Shown here in pieces: positions 46,400 through 57,959 of a DNA stretch of 64,000 bases. The first letter of the stretch is position 1. Each line of letters opens with the position of its first letter. The notes below the pieces were generated by a model. That model worked only from the letters and a program-made list of their open reading frames with translations. It was not told the DNA's origin and made no database searches. This DNA comes from Pohlia nutans. Its lineage: Eukaryota; Streptophyta; Bryopsida; Bryales; Mniaceae. Position numbers and translations under genes: made by a program. The stretch is taken from contig CM040088.1 in the NCBI GenBank assembly GCA_022496805.1, positions 30,696,452 to 30,760,451 of the forward strand. Reading direction: 5' to 3'.

Positions 46400-48890
46400 A
46401 GAATTTGTGAAGTTTGAGCATCTGATATATTTGGGTTTTTTTCAAAATTTATTGGAAAGTTTTGGCTCTAAGGCTATATTGTTTGTCCATTTGTACATGT
46501 TTGGATGTTTTCATTTTATAAGATTAAGTTGTTCCAACTTTTTGTGTATTTCTAGGTATTTGATCAAGTGTCTTATGTTTAATTGCTTCATTGGTTTTTT
46601 ATAACCAATATGGTGTTAGGTGCGCTCTTTGGTGTGTTTCCTCTATGTTTGGGGTTGGTTAGTCTATGTTGTTTGCTCTTGCATTTGCTAATGCATTTGC
46701 TTCCTCATTTCATTGGATTCCACAAGACGCTCTGGTTTTTGTATTGTGGTGGTTGTGTTTTTTTTTAGTTGTAATTAGTTTGTGATTTCATTAAAAAGTT
46801 GTTTATTTAGATGTTTGTTGTTTGGGTGTAGTATTTGATGTGTATATTGATGAGGTATAAGCAAGTGAGGCTATCTATGAAGATGTATATTGGGCTTTTA
46901 TGGTCCTTTGTAATTATTAGTGTATCTAATATTGCTATAAGTTATTCTCTAAAAATACCTTGTAGTCCAATCAGGTTTTTGGAAATTTGGATATCATGAT
47001 GTGGACCATAGACTCTATATCTTGCACGATCTTCAACTATGTTTTCAGTTTTTGAGTTCCTAATGGGCGTATAAATGACCCGTTTATATAGTAGTTGAAT
47101 TCTTTGGGGCATTTTGTTGAATATTGGTGATTGCGGTTGTAAATAGATGTTGTGTGTTAATTGTTCTATATTTGAGATTGTGGTGCTATTTGCCGAGGTT
47201 TATTTATTTTTGCTTTTGTATATGGTGGTGCTATTTGCCGAGGTTTATTTATTTTTGCTTTTGTATATGGTGGTGCTATTTGCCGAGGTTTATTTATTTT
47301 TGCTTTTGTATATGGTGGTGCATTTTTGGGGGTTTGGATTGAACATTGTATTTATTTGATCCTTGAATAGTGGTTTGAAGGGAGTTTAGTTGTTCATGCA
47401 TCAGTGGTATAATGCGTTTGTATTGTATATGTATAGTATTTTTAATTCTAAAAGTCTTTCTTTTTGTAATATGTGGATATACTAGTGTAATTTTTGTATG
47501 TGAGTGTGTCAGGTTTGAATTGGATAATGTTACAAGTGTATATATGGATAGTCATTTATCATATGCGGGTTACTAGTATGCTAATTTGGCATAAAGAAAA
47601 ATAATTACAATTATGTTATTTGTGTTGCGAGCCTAGTTGCGAGTCTGGCTCAGTGAATGGTTTGCATGGATGTTACATAGTCTAGTGGGTGTGCATATTC
47701 GTTTCCTTTCCATTTGTATTCAAATGATGTTTTTAAGGAGCGAGAATATTTGTCTCGGTTATGTAGTGACTTATATTGTGTGAAGTTAGTGTTAATGTGA
47801 GAGATGAAGAGAAGTATGAATGTTTACGGTTGAATGTGTGTTCAAGGTAATTTATAATGTATGTTGGCATCGATTGATGTGCATTAATGTTTGTAGTCTT
47901 TTTTGGTTTTCTTGAGAGGTGTGTGATGCATCTATGGAACACCTATAAAATTTATTGTAGGGAAGTCTTGTAGTGGTGGTTGTAGGAGTGTATTATTATT
48001 TTTATGTTTGTTATATTGCATCCAAAGCCACTCTAGTCTCTTGATTGTGAGTTCTTCGACGTGTGTTCCAATCTCATCATATACGTGTGCTAGTGTTGAT
48101 GTTATTTGAATAGTTGATTGATTAGTTTTAATGTTTAAGTTTGGAATACATTCTTTTGTAGAGATAGGCACATGTGGTACATCAAGGATTGGGATTATAT
48201 ACTTTGTATTGATTGGTTGTGGTTTATAGAAGTTCGTTGTTATCATTTCTTTGATTAGGTTATGTTTTGTATGTATAAGATGTTTGTGTTATATATACAT
48301 ACATAAATATAGTAGTTTTTTTGGTCTATTTGATTGAACAATTTTTTTTTTAGAATCCATTTGGAATTGATTGGTGATTGGCTAGTTGACAAAAGGTATA
48401 GTATTTTTTGTATGTATTTTGTGTGTCTGTGCTTTTTATTTTTTATTTTAGTATTTGCTGAATATGTTGGTTGTCGACTAGGTGTTCTACAATGAGTTAG
48501 TGTAGGTTTGGGGCATGGTTTGGGGTATTTTGTAATTGTGTTATTAGTTCATTTTCGTTTTTCATTTCAAATGGCATTATCTTTATGTACTGAAGTATTA
48601 TTCATCTCATTACAGTATTTGCAGGGTGGGTACATGGAGTAAGGCATTCATGTCGCAGATATGTATTCCTATAGAGAATAGATTTTGTGCAGTAAATAAT
48701 GCAGTTTTCATAAGTTTTGGTAGACTTTAGTATTTGGCAAGGAACTCTTTTTTGATCATGAGGTTGGTATGGTTTCGTGTTGTGAGTTGTTTAATGTTTT
48801 TAAATTTTTATGGTAGTAAATTTTATATATATTTTTGTCTTTTAGATTTTTGATCGTCTGATTCTCTTCAAAAATATTATATAAAACATG
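46400..48890 (-). pseudogene. Strand-skewed region with fragmentary minus-strand coding frames
   Basis: The plus strand is T+G-rich and poor in C throughout. Read on the minus strand (A+C-rich), hydrophilic frames occur in succession in all three phases. The longest is 48246-47932 (about 104 residues, containing HVEELTIKRLEWLWMQYNKH); others include 47942-47733 and a frame around 47790-47650 with FEYKWKGNEYAHPLDY. Frequent frame changes suggest a decayed gene or element with A-rich coding strand. No family was recognised. Confidence 0.3.
47181..47330. repeat. 45-bp tandem repeat, 3.3 copies
   Basis: Units start at 47181, 47226 and 47271, with a partial unit at 47316; they are almost identical (TGGTGCTATTTGCCGAGG...). 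The unit is a multiple of three. On the minus strand one phase is open and encodes a 15-residue repeat (PRQIAPPYTKAKINK). Confidence 0.92.
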
Positions 48891-49239
48891 AACCCATTTT
48901 GAGCTTCTTCATCTTTTATGGGATCTTTTAAAACAAACACAACCCTTATTAGCCGAAACAACCCTCCTCCACGACCCTCCCCATGTACGTTGTCCATGGC
49001 GGTATCATTGCCGAAAAAGTGGTCTTGTGCTATAGTCTCTCTAGTAGGGGCCTACCTAGTATTAATCTATTACACAATGTACGGTAGTGTACACAATCAC
49101 TACGACACAAGTCCAACAAGTCAAATATATCACACTAGGTTTATATCACATTGTTGGTGAAACCGGGGCTACAAAGGGACTAAGGCAAACCTACACCCAT
49201 ACTCATAACAAAAGTAAAAACCTAAAACAAAAACTTACT

Positions 49240-49483
49240 CCTATTTTTGGATATGGTTTTTGGAGATTTTTTGGTTGCTTAATTTTACGAGTTGATTTTT
49301 TCAAGTGCACTTTTAGACTAAAATCTTTGAATTTTTTGGTGAAACACTTCAACGTGAATAAGGCATCAAAAGTTTCACAAATCATCAACTTTCTAATCGG
49401 ATCACACATGCATGAAGCTAACTTCCCATAGAAAATTCAGTAAAAAAATCTACACTGCAAAAAATGCATGACGGATGAGAAAA
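49240..49483 (-). mobile_element. Fragment of TTAA MITE, inverse orientation
   Basis: It matches the reverse complement of about 33760-33990 (for example GGTTGCTTAATTTTACGAG, CACATGCATGAAGCTAAC), truncated at both ends. Confidence 0.65.
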
Positions 49484-50148
49484 CGAAGTTCGCTTTTGGA
49501 CATCATGCAAAATATGCATGGTTGGGCAGTAACACTATTTCTATCTTTTTACATTCTTCAAACCCATTGTATTTTTGAACACACTGTAAATATTGTAGCA
49601 AAGGAAACTTCAGAAATCATAACAAATTCTCAATCGACACCTTGTGACCAAATTACATTAACATGGGTCTTCATTAGTAGGACAAATTGGGTCTTCGTTA
49701 CCACAGTAATTTACACCACCCACGCTATACACCACCCACACTATATGGAGATTTTAGTGTAGTTTCGCCCTAGGCGCTACGGAGGTAGCCCTATGAACTG
49801 AAATAATTAAATGCCAGAGCTAGAATTGTCCCCTCACAGTTTGGAAAAGGTCAGGAAGGAGGTGAAGGTAAAGACAAACTTAGAATCTGTGTCAAGGGTC
49901 AGAAATGAATATTGTGATGTCAGAGAAACTGTAGTGTACACGTAAGTTATACGTGTAGCAGTAAAGGGTTCCCATTTATTTGTGTTAAAAAGTAAAATAA
50001 AATAAAAATAAAGTCGGAATTTCTGTCTGAAATACCTATCCAAACTGATGATTTTGTTGACCAATTGTTACGCATGTGCAATGCTAAAAAGTTACAGATG
50101 TAGTGTTAAAAGTTATGTAGTGTTAAAAGTTATGTCTGTAATGTTAAA

Positions 50149-50888
50149 ATAGTAGTGGAAAGAGTGATTTTTGGGCATCAAAGAATAGTGTCAAAGTGTG
50201 GTGAATATGACCGCTACTGATATTAGCTTGGTGTTCTATAGCAACTTTTAGCACCATGCTACTAACCCCTAAATGACAGAGGGAATAAAGGCAAAACCTA
50301 AATGTGCTATAAAATGTTACTTCTGCAACTTTGGTGAAGTTTGATCCAAAAGAGAAAATGAAAAGCATAATAATTAGTAATTATCTGTACAGTCAAACTT
50401 CCAAAACAATTTTTAAATACTCATTTAATGAATTTAGAAGCATTCACCATTGAATATTCACCGTAATTGCAATTTTTATTTTTAAAATTTGAAATTTGGT
50501 ATGATTGATTAAAACTAGACATTCTACTCTAAAAAATTTAAAAGAATTTTTTTCAAAGGAGAGAACATCATCACTTTCCCGAAATAGTAAGTTCTATACC
50601 ACTAGGACAATATTGAGGTCTTTGTCTTTGAAAAACTCTTTAGTGAAGCTCAATGTTGTACATCAAATGCATCAAACAACACTAGAACATGATCTCTACC
50701 CTCAATTTTGAAAAAAACTCAAAACTCGAGAAATGTCATTTCATAACCAGGGGCAACCATTGTTGTCTGGGTTGCGACCAAAAAATGGTTGATCGGTCAC
50801 TTAGGGGTTAACTTGGTGTCCATAGTGACCTTCGTACCATGCTCTGACATTATTCTTTAGTGCCCAAAGACTACCCTTTCTACTAGTG
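50149..50888. mobile_element. CACTA-type element carrying a TTAA element
   Basis: Inward from 50888: CACTAGTAGAAAGGGTAG, then TCTTTGGGCACTAAAG. The left end is a diverged TAGTAGTGGAAAGAG with TTTGGGCATCAAAGAATAG. The TTAA element at 50262-50811 fills the middle. Confidence 0.7.
50262..50811 (-). mobile_element. TTAA-type MITE, 550 bp
   Basis: CTAA then CCCCTAAATGACAGAGG; inward from 50811 CCCCTAAGTGACCGA, then TCAACCA, TTTTT, TGGTCGC. Related to 43916-44458. Confidence 0.82.
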
Positions 50889-52675
50889 AGAGTTACCCTT
50901 AAGAAATGCTAGAAGTTTATTGATTTGTAATGTAATGTGCGCCTAAGAAAAAATTATCGCCCCTTTGTATCACCACTCACAAAATTGCATGTATAGTGAT
51001 ACAAAATCGACTTTAAAAAAAATACTCAATCAATAGTTCAAGGAGACTACATTTTGATCAATCATACCAAGTTTTACTTTCCAAAATTAAAATGTTCAAT
51101 TTTGGTGAATTTTTAAAGAGTTTATAGAGTTCAAACGTACAAATTCATTTACAAATCATCATCGATAGATTTTTAAACCTATAATTGGATACATGCATAG
51201 ATGATCTAAAATAAGCATATTTTCGGATAGAAGAAAGGTCCAAAAGATTATACATTTTCATATAGATCCGGTGAAAAAAGATTGTCGCCCACTACATGTG
51301 ACTAATCAAAGCTCTACAACTATTGCAAGAATGTAAAGTAATACTAATTTTTTTTTCCTAAAATATTAAATCAAGACTTTAGTAAGAAAACATTTTGATC
51401 TATAAAAAAAAATTACTTTCCAAAAATAGATTTTTGGTTTTTGGTGTACTTTTAAAGAGTTATTTGATGCTTGATCTTAGAAAACCATTTAAAATTTGTC
51501 ATTGATAGATTTTGAACATTAAATTGGACGCATATATAAATAACTTAGAAATAAACATCTTTATGGTAAGAACTTTTTAAAAGAAGTTGTAGGATTTCTT
51601 ACAAATATAGTAAAATAAAGAGTGCTTTCTACTATATATGACTACTCAAAATTTTACAACTATTTGATTTTAAAGGCTTTTCACTTACATTGAAATGATG
51701 TAATGACTCCAAAGTTCTATTGATCAATCTACCAACATGTATGTCCACCCTTTGCTTTGACCACTACTTTCAATCTAAAAGGCACAGATCGGCACAACTT
51801 TAGAAGGATTTTTAGCTTTGTTTGCAGAAACAACTATATTTAAAATTGGAAAAATTCCAAATAAATCCAATATTTTAATAGAATATAAAAGTCTTGGTAA
51901 GAATCCATATGGTAAAAAAAAAAAAAAAAAATAGAATTATTTTTTGGGAAGAAAATTAAGCGAATGAAAGTGCAATAGAATATAGGAAATATCTTGACCC
52001 ACAAGGCTTGTAAATGCAATAGAATGCACAATATATAGAGTGTTCTAAATTAAAAAAACAAACTATAAACTAGAGTTGATAAGCTTCACTTATGAGAATC
52101 CCTATTTCAAGATCTTGAATGATCACAAAGATATGTTGTTTTGTTTTAGTACGAAATTTATGGGTTTAACAGAGACGCGACAATGTTTTCAGGGGCATTG
52201 TACAAGATCATCACTTTGTATTGTACAACATAGTCCTTTTCAAAATAAAATAAAATAGTTATTAATTATGTAAACACATCATTTTGAAATTGTGATTTGT
52301 AACCTTTGTTAATTTCTAAAATAAACTCTTAATAATGATAATAAAACTTATATATATTTATTGAAATTTAATAAACTATATGCACTTTATACAACTTTGA
52401 ACAACCTGCATGGGCTCAACTCAATTTTCAACATAAATAAGCATAAGGTACTCTATGGAAAATCTCAAACAACTATATATCAATACAAACACATGCCGGT
52501 GGCCAGCAAGTGGAGCCCACTAGTTCGGTTACAATTAAATTTGATTTCAACATATGGATTAAAACAAACAAAAATAAACCACTTGTACCCAAAAATAAAT
52601 AAAGAGAAATGTAAGGAATATTTTTTTTAAATCCCAATCATAAAAATAGTGTTTTGTTTTCAAGATTCCTCACTG
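50889..52675. other. Unassigned AT-rich region
   Basis: Similar phrases (GATAGATTTTTAA, AAAGAGTT, TACAACTATT) recur loosely between 51000 and 51650, suggesting old duplication, but no unit or ends could be defined. A poly-A tract lies at 51914-51931. Confidence 0.4.
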
Positions 52676-52815
52676 AGGGCCTCTTTACACTAGAGGCGAG
52701 AAGCCGTAAGGAGAGAAATTTCAGGCAATGGAAAGCCTAGAAACCGAGAAGACCAATTTCTTATTGGCTCAAATTTCTCTCCTCACGGCTTCTCGCCTTT
52801 AGTGTAAAGAGGCCT
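52676..52815. mobile_element. Tourist-like palindromic MITE, 140 bp
   Basis: GGGCCTCTTTACACTAGAGG to CCTTTAGTGTAAAGAGGCC, continuing inward with GCGAGAAGCCG, so most of the element is self-complementary. TGA/TAA flank it. Copies: 53420-53560, 63973 and 20452. Confidence 0.92.
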
Positions 52816-53334
52816 AATATTCAAAGCAACCAACTGAAGCTAGCTGTGTCATCTCATGCAAATTCATTCTAATTTTGTGTGTAAACAATTGGCATGTGAT
52901 GTGTCCGACTTGTCGAACAAGAAATGACCCACGTCAGGCCAAGAGGCGACCACATTTGTGAATTAAGTTACCCCCAACTTGTGGGAACAGATTGTATTGT
53001 GAGTAGGCACACAGACATTCAAGTGGGTGTGAGGAATTCCTTGACATGCATATGATTGTGAACATGATGTGCTTCGTCACGCTTGTTTGAGTAGCTAGAC
53101 AAACGCATGCAAAGTAAACATGGCTGGAGCTCCATGAAGAAAAAGCATGACAACAATAACAGGAACATCGAGACCACGATGGATCTTTAATTCCACCCAC
53201 TTTGAGTCATTCAGCAGCAACCATGATATTATTATTTTATTTTTTATTAATATTATTAATATTGTTATATATTGTTATATATTTATTATCATTTTTTATA
53301 GCACTCAAATTGCTTTGCAACTTGCAGCTAGCAC

Positions 53335-53418
53335 ATGAGTTGCGAGGTGTCCCATTAGGTGGAGAGCTGATTTTACAGCCCGGATAGAACCGCCGACCAC
53401 TTCGGTAGTTTAACGACT
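53335..53418 (-). repeat. Probable tRNA-derived SINE head
   Basis: On the minus strand, TTAGTCGTTAAACTACCG (A-box region) is followed about 25 nt later by GGTTCTATCCGGGC, which fits the B box GGTTCRANNCC. The distance is tRNA-like. Downstream comes an AT-rich tail with TATAAAAAATGATAATAAA. Upstream it is cut by the Tourist-like MITE. Confidence 0.5.
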
Positions 53419-53419
53419 A

Positions 53420-53560
53420 AGGGCCTCTTTACACTAAAAGCGAGAAGTCGTGAGGAGAGAAATTTCACCTAATGGGAGGCCTAGAAATCGAGAAGACCAA
53501 TTTCTCATTGGCTGAAATTTCTCTTCTCACGGCTTCTCGCCTCTAGTGTAAAAAGGTCCT
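53420..53560. mobile_element. Tourist-like palindromic MITE, TSD TAA
   Basis: GGGCCTCTTTACACTAAAAG to CTCTAGTGTAAAAAGGTCC, with TAA at 53418-53420 and 53560-53562. About 85-90% similar to 52676-52815. Confidence 0.92.
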
Positions 53561-54582
53561 AAATACTTGGGCCTATGACCTTGGAATCATGCTTTATTTG
53601 TCACACTCAATTCTGTCACTATCATAACATTCAGTAGCCTCTTTGACCGTTGCCTTCCCCCAATAGAATGATGTGGAATATCCCACATCATTTCATCCCC
53701 CCAATGAAATGATGTGGGATATTCCACATCACATCAGTAGCTATGAGGGCAGGTGGCATTAAGCAAGAGCAATCAACCATGGTGAATCGTAATCAAAAGC
53801 ACTCACTCAATCACGATTCAACAATGTTTTGTAATTGTTTATTTGATTCAATAGTCCATTCAATTACAAATCACTGGTCACTCCATACATAAAGGCGGAT
53901 GAAACTAAAAGGCACCCTCTTGGAAGGCTATTGAATGTTATGTTAATAAGATAAAAATTCGATTTTTTATTTTTTAGTAGATGAAGTGACGTGTCTATTA
54001 CAAATCACAAATTTTTCAAAAAAATTAGTCAAAATTTGAAATTACTATGATTTTTTGAAGTGATCTGAAAGAAAATTCATATCAATTACAAAATGTACTA
54101 AAAGAATTCAATGAAGAACATTATAGTAAATGAAAATCATCCGTGTATCTAAATTTAATAAATTTTCCTACACCATGGTAATACATATCGAACTTGTAGC
54201 TTCAGTAAGACACTCAATTTTTAGAGTTTTCCAAAAATTCGAGGTGGAGTAGAAACTAGACTTAGTAAGCTTCACTGTGTTAGTTAAGCTCAAATGCAAT
54301 AGAACTGATTTTCATGGCATAATTTTAATTTAAGTAGAAAAAACAGAAAAATCCAAAATACACTACAAAGTGAACTGTTTTTATGGCGCTTTTAGTTGTT
54401 GGGACCCCATATAAAATCCAAAAATAGCTTGAATGATTTGGATTTAACTTGAAGAGGTGGCATGACCAACGAAAATCCTTCATAAAAAGAATTGGATGAA
54501 AATTGTCCATGTTGTAGTTGGAATTAAATAGCGAGTTACATTTATAAGTGAGATTTTGGTCTGGGTGGCATTTAGGGATTAA
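53558..54582 (+). mobile_element. TTAA element, GGCCTATGACC subfamily, with nested MITE
   Basis: It begins CCTAAATACTTGGGCC, continuing TATGACC (outer TTAACC lost to the neighbouring MITE), and ends TTTAGGGA then TTAA (54579-54582). The interior matches 59035-59767. The MITE at 53633-53942 interrupts it. Confidence 0.75.
53633..53942 (+). mobile_element. CATAACAT-type MITE, 310 bp, with inner cruciform
   Basis: Ends CATAACATTCAGTAGCC and inverted CATAACATTCAATAGCC. At 53669-53731 the block GATGTGGAATATCCCACATC, itself a palindrome, occurs twice in mirror arrangement around ATTTCATCCCCCC. Confidence 0.88.
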
Positions 54583-54889
54583 CCCCTAACTACCCAACCG
54601 TCCATTTTTTGGACGATTCACAGATTTCATCCACGTTTTTTCACCCGTCATGTATTTTTTGCATGGAAAAAAATACTACAAAATTCTATGGCAAGCTAGC
54701 TTTGTGCATGTGTGATCCGATTAGAAAGGGGATGGTTTGTGAAATTTTTATGCCTCATTTCATGTTGCAGAGATTCGCCATAAAATTCGAAGATTTTAGT
54801 CTAAATGTGCTTTTGAAAAAGTTAACTCATAAAATTAAGCAACCAAAAAATCTCCAAAAATCACTACACTTAGAGTATTACATATCAAC
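54579..54889 (+). mobile_element. TTAA-flanked MITE, truncated
   Basis: TTAA then CCCCTAACTACCCAA and CCGTCCA, TTTTT, TGGACGA. It follows the 33693-34269 sequence for about 310 bp and then stops at the GAGCATC-type ends at 54890. It shares its TTAA with the preceding element. Confidence 0.8.
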
Positions 54890-54945
54890 TTAGAACATCG
54901 CCACCGCATGGCCACTTAGAGCATCGCCACCGCGTGGCCATTTGG
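54890..54945. mobile_element. Two tandem GAGCATC-type ends
   Basis: TTA-GAACATCGCCACCGCATG and, 26 bp later, TTA-GAGCATCGCCACCGCGTG face the same way. They match the PIF/Harbinger-like family at 27-29 kb. The far ends were not found. Confidence 0.65.
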
Positions 54946-54971
54946 TTGCACCAACAAACTGTGATGCCTCC

Positions 54972-55398
54972 CTACTTCTCAGCGCCCCTCATTGCATAAA
55001 CGCCAACGGCCAGTTTTTCCACAGTCCTTTCAAATTCTAGACCTCGCTCGAGAGGATGTAGTTTCCTCCGTGTCCCTCTAAGCGCCCTTGGATTCTCCGG
55101 TCGACCATACTCAACCTTTTGAATTGGCATATGACATCTGACTTTTTCCAATCCAACATCCAACAAGTTAAGAAGAGTGATTAGATGACATGACGTGGTG
55201 TCGTGGGTCTGAAGTGGGACATCACAATATGAGAAGCAATTGGCGTAGCTCGCCATGTATGGGTGGAGTAGGCAAGTTGGCCTTGCCATTCCTTTCCACA
55301 TGTAGACTTGTCATGTTTCCTTTGGTGTGCACATTTGAACTCACGCGATAGCAATACCCTAAGAGCATGTCAAACAATTGTTCATTGTGCATCAAGTT
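54972..55398 (-). pseudogene. Coding-like minus-strand relic
   Basis: Two minus-strand frames overlap: 55392-55222 (from an ATG, MHNEQLFDMLLGYCYR) and about 55301-54972 (a longer basic frame with PIQKVEYGRPENPRALRG). Codon use is protein-like and GC is higher than nearby. The location just inside GAGCATC-type ends suggests part of a PIF/Harbinger-like element or a captured gene; no DDE or Myb motif is visible, so the family is unknown. Confidence 0.3.
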
Positions 55399-55568
55399 CA
55401 CATCCAAGATGGTGTGTGTGTGTAAGAATTGAAAACTTCCCTAGCAACAATCACCAAGCGTGCTAAGAATAGAGTGCATCAACAAGTTATTTACTACTAC
55501 TTTTGTCACTACTTGGGACAATCATGATGGCAAAGAATAAATTTACTAAACTTAACTTCATAAAGTGA

Positions 55569-56157
55569 GAGCATGGTCTTGTCAGAGAATGGGACAAAAT
55601 GCTAGATGGAAGAACCACTCTCCCTACATTGACAATATTTGGTGAGCAAAAAATCAAACTCCACACTACTGTATTAGAAGTACTTTATCATCCAGAAATA
55701 GGTTGGGTGAGTGGAAAATGGCTGCTGCTAGGCCTGCAAAAGAAGTATAATTGTACTGTATACTAAGGGACATGTGAAAAATATTACATTTAAAATTTGG
55801 GACCTTTCAAAATTGTAATTTTAAAAGATGGAAAAGGTCACAGTTTTATTCCTGCAAGGGATATTGAAGTAACATGGTCAACACTCAACACATTCCTAGG
55901 GGCCAAGTGAAGGTACAGTGAACCTCCATTCTGCGGACACATGGTGGTCCATGACCGACACGGCTATGCCTCATGGCAGGCTCTATTTTTCCATTGATTT
56001 CTACACAAGCAAACTCATTCAGACTACTGAGTGCCCACTGAAAGGAAAGACAACCAAACTTTTTTGCTTGATTCAAGAAAATTGTGAAAGATCCCTGGCA
56101 ACTGCTGTAGCTCTGGAATATTGTGCACATGGGAGCCACCGTATCTTTAATGAATGA
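55569..56157 (+). pseudogene. Coding-like plus-strand relic in two phases
   Basis: One frame runs from 55569 (LVREWDKMLDGRTT, then VLYHPEIGWVSGKWLLLG) to a stop at about 55760, resumes after another stop (GPFKIVILKDGKGHSFI, then DIEVTWSTLNTFLGAK) to 55912. A second frame (55918-56157) continues with HGRLYFSIDFYTSKL and CERSLATAVALEY. The pattern fits a gene with two stops and one frameshift, or exons with unseen introns. I could not name the family. Confidence 0.35.
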
Positions 56158-56466
56158 TCTGCAGTACTACATGGTCAGTTTCCATCATAAAAACATTGTT
56201 TGAAATGCCACATGTCACCTTGCGATTGGTTTAGACCAGTCAAATGCTGATGTAGAGCGGACTTACTGCGGTGGAGAGATAAGGATCGGTTTGGAATACT
56301 ATGCACATGGGAGCCACCGTGCCTTAATGAATCTGCAGTACTACATGGTCAGTTTCATCATAAAACAAATGGAATTTTTGGGTTTGAAACTGCCACGTGT
56401 CACCTCGCGATTGGTTTAGACCTGTCAAATGCTGACGTGGAGCGGACTTACGAGATAAGGATCGGT
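56114..56466. repeat. 178-bp tandem duplication
   Basis: Units 56114-56291 and 56292-56466 share TGGAATA...GCACATGGGAGCCACCGT, CTGCAGTACTACATGGTCAG and AAGGATCGGTT. The second unit contains CCACGTGTCA (G-box-like palindrome) where the first has CCACATGTCA. The first unit overlaps the 3' end of the coding-like relic. Confidence 0.9.
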
Positions 56467-56962
56467 TGGGATTCTGCTTGAGTGCCATTTGGGTGCGGGG
56501 TTGTTGACAGCCATGTGGGGGCAATGAAGACATGCTGGCCAGGGGGCTCTGAGATGAGTTGCTTTCAGAAGGAAAAACTGAAGCATACAGCAAGCACCTA
56601 TTGAAAATGCCGGTCACGCCCACGTCACTTCACCCAAACCGTTCATGATTCCTTTGCATAGTTTTGCTCTTCCCACCGGGGGGGTCTATGGAATCAGCCG
56701 TTATGGGTGGGTGCTCACATGTGAGGAGCATGTGAGGCTCGCCCCGCTTGTCAAAAGTGCAACTACTCCCCCCATCCAGTTCCTCAGAATTTGGGCTTGA
56801 CCTTCGTCTTGATACCTTATTCATTCTCATCCATGCTCCCCATGCTTGCCTTTGTTTGACTGCCGGCAACCCCCACGACTTCGCCACGGACCCACCTCCT
56901 CCGTGTGAGCTTGAGAGTTGACTACCTATCGCCTCAAAAATAACTAAATAAACAATTGAATA
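56467..56962. other. Unassigned, GC-richer region
   Basis: A minus-strand frame (56887-56630, about 85 codons, Ser/Arg/Glu-rich) is weakly coding-like. No start, splice or domain evidence. Confidence 0.25.
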
Positions 56963-57959
56963 AACAAGCGGCTAATCGCGTAGTCTCTACTAAAATGGCT
57001 TGTTTATACTGTTCAGCCATGTAACTCCTTGAAAACTATGTGTTTCTGTAGTCTCTCCCCTGGTGGGGCAGAGACAATAAAAGAGCCCCTTTTGAAGTGC
57101 AACATTCTTGAAGAGCTCCCTTTAGCCACTTAGGGCGAGTCCCCATGGGCCACCCGTGCCCACTCTCTGCAGAGAGAATAAACCAATTTTAGCTCCTGCT
57201 TTGGATTAGAGGACGGGTGCTAGAGCGATAGGACGGGCTTGGCACTTCCTCAAACCAAGGCCGCTGTCTTTTAGAGACCCGCTCTCACTTTTATTAGAGA
57301 AGAATCAGAGAAGGTTGAACAGTGAACCGGTTGTCTATTATCTCCAAGAGCGGGGACGGGCGGCCCATGGGGAGAGGCTCTTACCGCACTCACTGTACAA
57401 GAAATATTCGGTCCTCCCCTAAATGCTTGGAGAAGATATGTCATGCTACTACACTGACTCACGATTGAGAATCATAACCCAAAAAAAGAGTAATCATAAT
57501 GCTAGTCCTAAGTCCATCATGAATAAAGAGTTTGTTGGAATACCCATGGACTCTAAAAAAATAAAAAAAATAAAAAAATAAGAGCCCCTTTTTAAGTGTA
57601 ACATTCTTGAAGAGCTCCTTTTAGCCACCACACTATACATTGTGTGGTGACTCTCAAATGAGAATCATAAAAAGTAAAAGTAAAAAGTAATCGTAATGTT
57701 GGCCCTAAGTCCATTGTGAATAAAGAGTTTGTTGGAATTATCTTGTCTAACCAAGTATTTATGTATTGATTGAAAAAAAAAAAAAAAAAAAAAGAAAAAG
57801 AAGAAGGGGATCTTTGTTGTCTCTGCCCTAAAAAGGAAGAGACCACGCTTCGTTTTTAGGAGCTACACATAAGGTTACACAACTCAACAATAAAAACAAG
57901 TCGTAAAAGTATATATGGGATAAATATTAAGGCAGAGACTACGCGACTAGCCGCTTGTT
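56963..57959. mobile_element. AACAAGCGGC TIR element, 997 bp
   Basis: Ends AACAAGCGGCTAATCGCG and inverted AACAAGCGGCTAGTCGCG, both continuing TAGTCTCT. Internal direct duplications: 57082-57120 with 57582-57635, and 57455-57550 with 57640-57740. A nested inverted pair lies at 57141-57372. No coding frame. Confidence 0.85.
57141..57372. mobile_element. Inner inverted repeat, CCCCATGGGCCRCCCGT ends
   Basis: CCCCATGGGCCACCCGTGCCC faces inverted CCCCATGGGCCGCCCGTCCCC. It may be a separate small insertion within the larger TIR element. Confidence 0.6.

Noticed and set aside
46407..46768. Plus-strand hydrophobic frames as membrane proteins
   Set aside because: They are Phe/Leu/Cys-rich because the plus strand is T/G-rich; the opposite strand gives more protein-like sequence.
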